Source: JAVBNT01 sp031551355 (GTDB lineage: Bacteria; Vulcanimicrobiota; CADAWZ01). Taken from it: a stretch of DNA of 64,000 bases. The position numbers and the translations under genes were made by a program. The stretch lies in assembly GCA_031551355.1 (NCBI GenBank), contig JAVBNT010000012.1:67041-131040 (forward strand). Direction: 5' to 3'. The notes beneath the pieces were generated by a model that searched no databases, had not been told where the DNA came from, and was given only the letters and a program-made list of their open reading frames with translations. This document shows positions 58,549 to 64,000 of the stretch, piece by piece. Position 1 is the first letter of the stretch. Each line of letters begins with the position of its first letter.

Positions 58549-59571
58549 ATGCATTTGAATGATTTTGATTATGTTTTACCTTCTGAATTGATCGCACAGC
58601 ACCCGATCGAAAGCCGCTGTGATTCCAGGCTGATGTTTTTAGACAGATCTGAAAATTCTTTTTCTCATCATAAATTTTCAAAAATAGCGGACCTTATTCC
58701 TGCCGGCAGCCTTCTGGTTCTGAATAATACGCGTGTTATTCCTGCCAGAATCATCTGCTACAAGAAAACGGGAGCTGAGATTGAGGTTTTTTTGATACGG
58801 AATACCGGCGGAAATGATTGGGAATGTATGCTTAAACCGGCAAAAAGAGTTGCTGATGGTACAGAGTTGGCGGTAAACGACGGCAGCTTGAAGATTTTTG
58901 TTAAAAAGAAATCGGATTCCGGCTTTGCGTCGGTCGAACTTATTTATTCAGGAGATTTTTGGGGTGTTCTGGCCAGAAACGGAAAAACGCCTATTCCTCC
59001 TTATATAAAGGGAAAGCTTTCCGATCCGGAACGGTATCAAACCGTTTATGCCACGGAAAAGGGCTCTGTTGCCGCCCCTACTGCAGGTCTTCATTTTACT
59101 CCCGAATTGTTGAAAGAGCTTTCATCCAGGGGAATCGGCCATGCGTTTGTAACTTTACATGTGGGGCCAGGGACATTCCGTCCGGTCCAGTGTGATGATA
59201 TAAGGGAGCATATTATGGATGAGGAATTTTACTCTGTGCCTCAGGAATCGGCGGCAATAATAGATGAGGCATGGAAGAGCGGCCGTAAAATAATCGCAGT
59301 GGGAACTACTTCAGTAAGGACTCTCGAGTCGGCGTATGACAGGGACGGTAATTTGTCTTCTCCCGTCGGTTCTACAAGGTTATTCATTTATCCGGGATAT
59401 TCGTTTGCAATGGTGAACGGACTTATTACTAATTTTCACCTTCCCAAATCTACTTTGATCATGCTGGCAAGTGCTTTTGCCGGTAAAGATTTTCTGTTCC
59501 GGGCATATGAGGAAGCCATCAAAGAGCGTTACCGTATGTATAGTTTTGGCGATGCAATGTTTATAATCTAG
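58549..59571 (+). CDS. queA: S-adenosylmethionine:tRNA ribosyltransferase-isomerase
   Basis: 340 residues from ATG 58549; the ribosome-binding site (GGAAC or TTGAGAA) is weak. QueA signatures: FDYVLPSELIAQHPIESRCDSRLM, LLVLNNTRVIPARI, PIPPYIK, AAPTAGLHFTPELL, and VTLHVGPGTFRPV. The enzyme moves the ribosyl part of SAM to 7-aminomethyl-7-deazaguanine in tRNA, forming epoxyqueuosine at position 34. Other queuosine genes are not in the window. It begins the plus-strand run that continues with remA-like, gmk and rpoZ. Confidence 0.96.
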   Translation: MHLNDFDYVLPSELIAQHPIESRCDSRLMFLDRSENSFSHHKFSKIADLIPAGSLLVLNNTRVIPARIICYKKTGAEIEVFLIRNTGGNDWECMLKPAKRVADGTELAVNDGSLKIFVKKKSDSGFASVELIYSGDFWGVLARNGKTPIPPYIKGKLSDPERYQTVYATEKGSVAAPTAGLHFTPELLKELSSRGIGHAFVTLHVGPGTFRPVQCDDIREHIMDEEFYSVPQESAAIIDEAWKSGRKIIAVGTTSVRTLESAYDRDGNLSSPVGSTRLFIYPGYSFAMVNGLITNFHLPKSTLIMLASAFAGKDFLFRAYEEAIKERYRMYSFGDAMFII

Positions 59572-59663
59572 ATTTACGGTGGTTACGGATTATTCTGCCT
59601 GGAGGAAAAACGGTTTGTAAACTAGAAAACTAGCGGACTATCTGATGAGGGGAACAGGCTTTC

Positions 59664-59897
59664 ATGCTTATTGGTATCGGGTACGGCAATTACGTTGTTG
59701 CTGATAAAATAGTCGCGGTTATCGGTTTTGAATCTGCCCCTGTAAAACGGCTTGTTCGTGAAGCTAAAAAGGAAAATCGCCTGATTGATGCCACTTCCGG
59801 ACATAAAACGCGATCGGTTGTTATTTTGCTTAACAACCAGATTCTTGTTTCGGCTAATCTTCCGGAAACGATAGTTGAAAAGATGGGAGGACGTTGA
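59664..59897 (+). CDS. remA: RemA-like (DUF370) regulator
   Basis: 77 residues; GAGGGGAA lies before ATG 59664. The whole length matches DUF370/RemA: IGYGNYVVADKIVAVI, ESAPVKRLVREAKKENRLIDAT, HKTRSVVILLNNQILVSANLPETIV. In Bacillus RemA is a ring-forming DNA-binding activator of biofilm-matrix and osmoprotection genes. Whether that role holds here is unknown. The order remA-gmk-rpoZ is the same as in Bacillus. Its stop overlaps the TTG start of gmk (TTGA). Confidence 0.9.
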   Translation: MLIGIGYGNYVVADKIVAVIGFESAPVKRLVREAKKENRLIDATSGHKTRSVVILLNNQILVSANLPETIVEKMGGR

Positions 59898-60472
59898 ATT
59901 CTGTGAAGCGAGGCATCTTATTTGTTGTATCCGGCCCGTCAGGCGTTGGTAAAGGTACGATACTGAGTGAAGTCTTTGCCGGTGATCCGGCTTTGAATTT
60001 TTCTATTTCCGCCACTACAAGACAACCGCGTCCGGGGGAAATTGACGGCGTCCATTATTATTTTCTTGACAAAGATGATTTTAAAGCTAAAATTGATAAT
60101 GATGAGTTTTTAGAATGGTCGCAGCATTATGACCAGTATTACGGAACACTCAGAAAACCGGTTTTTGATAAACTGGACGAAGGCGTTGATGTTGTTCTGG
60201 ATATTGAGGTCAACGGTGTAAACACTTTGTTGTCCAAGGAAGTTGCCGCCGTGTATGTATTCATAGCTCCTCCGGATATAAAAGAGCTTAAAAACAGGCT
60301 TTTGAAGCGCAATACCGAAACTATGGAAAAGGTTGAAAAACGTATTGCCCGGGCGGAATGGGAGCTTTCCCATTCACATAAATATAACTATATTATCTTA
60401 AATGATGATTTGTTTAAAGCAGTTTATGATTTGCAGTCAATTATAAATGCCGAACGGCGCAGGGTCAGGTAG
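59894..60472 (+). CDS. gmk: Guanylate kinase
   Basis: 192 residues from TTG 59894; GGGAGG (59885-59890) is only 3 bases away, so GTG 59903 may be the real start. P-loop GPSGVGKGT, the GMP-binding ATTRQPRPGEIDGVHYYF, EWSQHYDQYYGT, and VVLDIEVNGV are all present, and the lid has RIARAEWEL. It phosphorylates GMP to GDP. It overlaps the remA-like stop and precedes rpoZ by 32 bases. Confidence 0.96.
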   Translation: MNSVKRGILFVVSGPSGVGKGTILSEVFAGDPALNFSISATTRQPRPGEIDGVHYYFLDKDDFKAKIDNDEFLEWSQHYDQYYGTLRKPVFDKLDEGVDVVLDIEVNGVNTLLSKEVAAVYVFIAPPDIKELKNRLLKRNTETMEKVEKRIARAEWELSHSHKYNYIILNDDLFKAVYDLQSIINAERRRVR

Positions 60473-60504
60473 ATTCGGTTCCGTTCATTTGAGAGGAGAT
60501 TTAC

Positions 60505-60714
60505 ATGCTTATAAAACCCAGTCTAGAGACACTTCTTTCAAGAGTCGACAGTAAGTTTAGTTTGATTTCGATGGTTTCCAAGAGAGTACGTCAGTTGAAT
60601 TCCGGTTGGGAATCATTGGTTGAATCTAAGAATTTAAAACCTGTTACCGTTGCACTTGAAGAGATTGCTGAAGGCAAAATATCGATGAAAGAGAACGTGT
60701 GCGGGGAGGGCTAA
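60505..60714 (+). CDS. rpoZ: RNA polymerase omega subunit
   Basis: 69 residues; GAGAGGAG lies 8 bases before ATG 60505. The omega pattern is clear: SLETLLSRVDSKFSLISMVSKRVRQL (the usual SKF.LV.vaakRARQ), VTVALEEIAEGKI. It aids assembly of beta-prime into RNA polymerase. Encoded directly after gmk as in many bacteria. The stop lies within the ribosome-binding region of the next gene. Confidence 0.95.
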   Translation: MLIKPSLETLLSRVDSKFSLISMVSKRVRQLNSGWESLVESKNLKPVTVALEEIAEGKISMKENVCGEG

Positions 60715-60717
60715 GCT

Positions 60718-62334
60718 ATAAAAGTTTTCCTTTGTTCGCTTTCGCGGGAATTACTTTTCCTGTTTGTTTTTTTATTTTTTGCAAGTTGTAATGTATTTTG
60801 TCAGGAAAGTGTTTTTGCACAACATTCATATGAAGGGGAGACTCCCAAAAGAGGGGGCTCGCTTATTTTTTCTTTTGTCGGCGATGTTCCTTTGCTGGAC
60901 CCGGCTGTTGTAAAAGACAGGAATGCTTTTCAGATCTGTTCGTCAGTTTTTGAGGGACTTGTAAAATATGATCCTTCTTCGCTTAAAATTCAGCCGGTAA
61001 TTGCGAGAAAATGGCATTCACAGGACAATGTTGTGTGGACTTTTTTTCTTCGTGACGATGTATTTTTTCATGACGGTTCAAAATGTAACGCCGCAGCTGT
61101 TAAATTTAATTTTGACCGGCAGCTGAATCCTTCTCATCCATATAATAAACCTTCCTACGGAAAATTTTCTTCCATGCAAAGTTTTTTCGGTGTTTACGGG
61201 GAATCGATCCTGAAAGTGGAAGCACCTCAGCCGGATAAGATCAGAATTGTGCTTGCGAAGCCGGACGCTACGTTCCTGAATAAAATGGCACATGTATCCG
61301 CTTTTATTGTAAGTCCGCTTGCTGTAAAGAGCTATGGAAATCTTTTTGCCGAAAAACCTGTCGGCACCGGACCATACCGTTTTGTGGAATGGAGAAAGCC
61401 CGGCAGGATTATACTTGCTGCCAACTCAGATTATAGCAGGCCCGCTCCGCCTTATCTGGATCGTCTTGTTTTTGAAACTTACTTTGATTTTGAATCATGC
61501 GTCCGCCAGCTATCCCGAGGCAATATCGACATTGCCGCAGAGCTTTCCATGAAGCAGATAAAGTGGGGAGCTTCGGGAAGTGAAATTGTTTGCAAATCTT
61601 TTAATACTTCTGATCTCTGCCTGCTTTTGATGAATTGCCGCAGTAAAGATTTGAAAAATGCAAAATTTCGCAAGGCTGTCGGTTATTTGATTAACAGGAA
61701 GGAGCTTTCCCTTCTTTTTGACGGTGAAACGGCAGATTCTTTTTTATATAGAACGGCTTATTCAAAGCAACCTCAACTCCGTTATTCTCCTGAAGCGGCG
61801 GAAGCCATTATCAGGAATATTCCTGATTTGCAGGCAAAAACATTCACTCTGATATATCCCTCTGAGCCGGTTTCACATATGATGGAACCTGAAGAGGTAG
61901 CCATGAAGATGAGGGATTGTTTGAGAAAAGGTGGAATAAGGATAGTAATGAAAAAAATGTCCGCCGGTGATTTTGAACGGGCACTGTCTCTTGGAACTTA
62001 CGATTTTGCCGTTTATATGAATGTTGATTTTTCAGGGAATACGGATATGTCTGTGAGTTCCATGTGGACGGCAAAAGCACTGAAACATGGCAGGAATTTA
62101 TCATTTTACACAAACTCTTCAATTGAAGAGCTTCTTGCAAAGTCGAGGGCGGCAAAAAAAGATTCGCAGCGTCTGGCGATGTATCGGCGTATAGATCAGA
62201 TTTTAATTGGAGATATGCCCGCTGTTCCTGTTTTTTATACGAATCAGTCTTTCGCTTACCTGAGAAATGTCCGTGGCTTCAGGGTATATCCTTCCGGTGT
62301 GCTTGATATGACGGGAGTATGGATTTCAAAATAG
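60718..62334 (+). CDS. Peptide/oligopeptide-binding protein (OppA/DppA type), apparent AUA start
   Basis: 538 residues if translation starts at ATA 60718. GGGGAGGG (60703-60710) stands 7 bases before it, and an in-frame signal peptide follows at once (KVFLCSLSRELLFLFVFLFFASC, possible lipobox Cys). Between the upstream in-frame stop (60712-60714) and codon TTG 60892 there is no ATG, GTG or TTG; starting at TTG 60892 would delete the signal peptide and the conserved RGGSLIFSF strand. The SBP_bac_5 fold is complete: DPAVVKDRNAFQICSSVFEGLV, WTFFLRDDVFFHDG, PVGTGPYRFVEW. It binds peptides or nickel-like ligands for an ABC importer; no permease gene is near. Confidence 0.8.
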   Translation: MKVFLCSLSRELLFLFVFLFFASCNVFCQESVFAQHSYEGETPKRGGSLIFSFVGDVPLLDPAVVKDRNAFQICSSVFEGLVKYDPSSLKIQPVIARKWHSQDNVVWTFFLRDDVFFHDGSKCNAAAVKFNFDRQLNPSHPYNKPSYGKFSSMQSFFGVYGESILKVEAPQPDKIRIVLAKPDATFLNKMAHVSAFIVSPLAVKSYGNLFAEKPVGTGPYRFVEWRKPGRIILAANSDYSRPAPPYLDRLVFETYFDFESCVRQLSRGNIDIAAELSMKQIKWGASGSEIVCKSFNTSDLCLLLMNCRSKDLKNAKFRKAVGYLINRKELSLLFDGETADSFLYRTAYSKQPQLRYSPEAAEAIIRNIPDLQAKTFTLIYPSEPVSHMMEPEEVAMKMRDCLRKGGIRIVMKKMSAGDFERALSLGTYDFAVYMNVDFSGNTDMSVSSMWTAKALKHGRNLSFYTNSSIEELLAKSRAAKKDSQRLAMYRRIDQILIGDMPAVPVFYTNQSFAYLRNVRGFRVYPSGVLDMTGVWISK

Positions 62335-62351
62335 TCTGAGAGGAATGTTTT

Positions 62352-63668
62352 ATGCAGAAAAATATTACCAATATAATTATCCTTATAGTAATAATTGCAA
62401 TTGTCGGCGGGGTTGGATATCTTGTGGTTCTCAGCGGCGACGAACACGCTCCTTCTGCGGGAAAGACGATCGGGAAAGCGGGGAATTCTCCCGGAGAGTT
62501 GATGGCCCCTAAAGGAATTGTTATGGATGACGAGGGTAATATGTATGTTGTAGACTCCGGTAATAACAGGATTCAGAAATACGATTCCAAAATGAATTTG
62601 ATTTGTCTTTGGGGACAGAGGGGCAGTGATGTCGGACATTTTGACAATCCTTCAGATATAGCGCTTGCTCCGAATGGCGATGTTTTGGTTGTAGATACTT
62701 CAAACAGCCGTATACAAAGGTTTTCCGGCGACGGCAAATTTCTGACGGAGATCGGCTCTCTGGGACAGGAGACAGGTCAGTTGGCAAGGCCCACGGGAAT
62801 ATTTGTCGACAAAAAAGGCGTTATCTATGTTGCCGATACCGGCAATAACAGGATTCAGGCGTATACTCCTGACGGAGGCTTTATGTTTACGTTTGGGGAA
62901 GGTGGCTCCGGTTCTGGTCAGATGAAAAATCCCTCTGATGTGCTTGTCGATTCCGTCGGCAATATTTACGTGGCTGACTCCGGGAATTTCAGGGTTCAGA
63001 AGTTTAACCATGAAGGCGGTTATATTACAAGATGGGGCACATATGGAGATGGAAAAGGCCAGTTCAATCAGCCGGTAGCATTGGCCCTTTATTCAAAAGA
63101 CGAGAAAGATTATGTGTATGTTGTGGATACCGCCCTGTCCCGTATTTCAAAATTTACTTCCGGCGGAGAGTTTCTTTTTGATTGGGGAACTGCAGGCAGC
63201 GGGGCGCTTCAGTTCACAAATCCCAATTCACTTTTTGTCTCCCCTGAAGAAGATTTTTATCTTGCCGATGCGGGTAATAACCGAATTCTCAAAATGGAAC
63301 GCTTTAAGGGATTTGATAAAATTCTGAAACGCACGGAAGCAGTTCAGCCCCCGGCTCCCAAACCTTCTTCACCGGCAACGTCCGGGGAAGGTGACGAGGG
63401 CTCTCAGGATGCCCCTCCGCCTTCAGCTCCTGCGGAAAAAGACAGTCCTTCTTCGGGCCCGTCGGCAACTCCGGCCCCCGGCGGCACTTCCGCCCCTGTT
63501 CCGGCTCCCCCTGTTCAGGATCCGCTTAGCGGAGAGCCGCAGGAAGGAAATTCTTCCGGTGAAGTTTTTTCCTCACCGACAAAACCGCAGCCGGCGATCG
63601 AGGAACCTTCGATTGACGGTGATCAGGGCGGCAGCGACGTCAAAAGCGGCGAGGCCGTTGACATGTAA
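62352..63668 (+). CDS. NHL-repeat protein with membrane anchor and Pro-rich tail
   Basis: 438 residues; GAGAGGAA precedes ATG 62352. An N-terminal membrane helix (IIILIVIIAIVGGVGYLVVL) anchors an extracytoplasmic six-bladed NHL propeller (about 35-325): units with GxxxGELMAPKGIVMDDEGNMYVVDSGNNRIQKY. The tail (about 335-438) is Pro/Ser/Ala/Glu-rich and disordered. NHL propellers bind proteins or other ligands and are common in secreted repeat proteins. It starts 17 bases after the peptide-binding gene, so the two are probably one transcript ended by the hairpin at 63690-63740. Confidence 0.9.
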   Translation: MQKNITNIIILIVIIAIVGGVGYLVVLSGDEHAPSAGKTIGKAGNSPGELMAPKGIVMDDEGNMYVVDSGNNRIQKYDSKMNLICLWGQRGSDVGHFDNPSDIALAPNGDVLVVDTSNSRIQRFSGDGKFLTEIGSLGQETGQLARPTGIFVDKKGVIYVADTGNNRIQAYTPDGGFMFTFGEGGSGSGQMKNPSDVLVDSVGNIYVADSGNFRVQKFNHEGGYITRWGTYGDGKGQFNQPVALALYSKDEKDYVYVVDTALSRISKFTSGGEFLFDWGTAGSGALQFTNPNSLFVSPEEDFYLADAGNNRILKMERFKGFDKILKRTEAVQPPAPKPSSPATSGEGDEGSQDAPPPSAPAEKDSPSSGPSATPAPGGTSAPVPAPPVQDPLSGEPQEGNSSGEVFSSPTKPQPAIEEPSIDGDQGGSDVKSGEAVDM

Positions 63669-63689
63669 ACCTTTGTGTAAAATTTTCCA

Positions 63690-63740
63690 ATCAAAAAACA
63701 AGCCGTTAGCGATAATTAGCCGCACGGCTTGTTTTTTGAT
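63690..63740. terminator. Strong 17-bp-stem terminator
   Basis: Arms 63690-63706 and 63724-63740 are perfect complements with A/T runs at their outer ends, loop 17 bases. It can end the NHL operon and also any transcript from the right. Confidence 0.85.
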
Positions 63741-63760
63741 TCACTCTAAAAATATTGAAA

Positions 63761-63880
63761 GTTAAATCAAGTTGCTCTAATGGCCTTACATACGACTTAT
63801 ACCTATCTTGCGACTGGTTTGGTTTACTTGTTTTCTTGCTAAGACGCTCCGGAATCGACCTTAGAGCAACTTGATTTAAC
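63761..63880. repeat. 120-bp element with 20-bp perfect terminal inverted repeats
   Basis: GTTAAATCAAGTTGCTCTAA (63761-63780) and its exact complement (63861-63880) bound an 80-bp unstructured middle. No coding frame. It resembles a small non-autonomous transposable element or a recombination target; no second copy was seen in the window. Confidence 0.6.
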
Positions 63881-63944
63881 ATAGCTGATACCCATCATAT
63901 AAAAACTATCCGGTATTTTTACAGTGATAATTCTTTTTTGCAAA

Positions 63945-64000
63945 TCATTTGATAATGGCCACGGCATATTTGTATTCTTCACGTGCATTATAAAGTATTG
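63945..64000 (-). CDS. C-terminal end of a gene entering from the right
   Basis: On the minus strand a frame open at the edge ends at TGA 63947-63945 with the residues ILYNAREEYKYAVAIIK. The amphipathic helix look is compatible with the end of a TPR protein. Only 17 codons are visible, so this is a weak call. Confidence 0.3.
   Translation of the reverse strand, partial: ILYNAREEYKYAVAIIK

Overview
The window is a moderately AT-rich bacterial chromosome segment with dense coding on both strands, strong Shine-Dalgarno sites, frequent GTG/TTG starts and TGn-type (extended -10) promoters. It contains ordinary housekeeping genes (rpsT, rpoZ, gmk, remA-like, queA, dgt, rdgB, birA, HU, three tRNAs). 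Around these lie many long TPR, coiled-coil and Gln-rich proteins, a roadblock/LC7 protein, a pseudopilin operon, two orphan solute-binding proteins and a SPASM radical SAM enzyme. The remA-gmk-rpoZ order is shared with Firmicutes, while pseudopilins, giant TPR proteins and roadblock domains recall uncultured lineages such as Riflebacteria or Wallbacteria. An uncultured, probably anaerobic bacterium is the best guess; no phylum can be fixed from this sequence alone.

Layout. 1-2.8 kb: a partial Gln/Met-rich gene, a zinc-ribbon helical protein and a secreted SNase-like nuclease. 2.8-3.0 kb: two identical tandem tRNA-Asn genes. 3.0-9.6 kb (minus): a 1224-residue TPR protein, a 794-residue multidomain protein and a roadblock protein. 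10-13.5 kb: two paralogous stalk-domain proteins flanking an orphan sugar-binding protein. 13.5-18.5 kb: DUF58, TgpA-type transglutaminase and a lytic-transglycosylase-like protein. 18.6-22.2 kb: membrane-TPR protein, SIS-domain isomerase and dGTPase. 22.2-27.6 kb (minus): an OmpR/histidine kinase pair and a GAF-GAF-GGDEF cyclase. 27.7-30.0 kb: a TIM-barrel/DUF4127 operon behind two tandem Fur-type palindromes. 30.0-30.8 kb: a nest of repeats including a MITE-like element.

31-34.3 kb: a degenerate zincin-like protein, then tRNA-Trp carrying a hicA-hicB toxin-antitoxin cassette bounded by a 44-bp duplication of the tRNA 3' end. This 949-bp unit has its own promoter, no integrase and nothing else inside it. 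34.3-39 kb: secreted DUF3298-like protein, birA, MscS, HU and a small membrane protein. 39-45 kb (minus): GspF/PilC-like protein plus PilV-, PilW/GspJ- and PilX-like pseudopilins. 45.2-49.5 kb: SPASM radical SAM enzyme, coiled-coil protein, rdgB, a Gln-rich protein and a DUF1844 protein. 49.8-52.7 kb: the lower histidine-degradation and C1-folate genes (ftcD, hutI, cyclodeaminase). 52.8-58.5 kb: rpsT, C39-like peptidase, DUF3084 protein, YjbQ, a TPR protein and a nucleotide-sugar dehydrogenase homologue without its catalytic Cys. 58.5-63.7 kb: queA, remA-like, gmk, rpoZ, a peptide-binding protein that seems to start at AUA, and an NHL-repeat protein.

The observations most worth following are the integrase-less HicAB mini-island in tRNA-Trp, the apparent AUA start of the OppA-like gene, the MITE/REP repeat family, the tandem Fur-type operators, and the roadblock/TPR operon.
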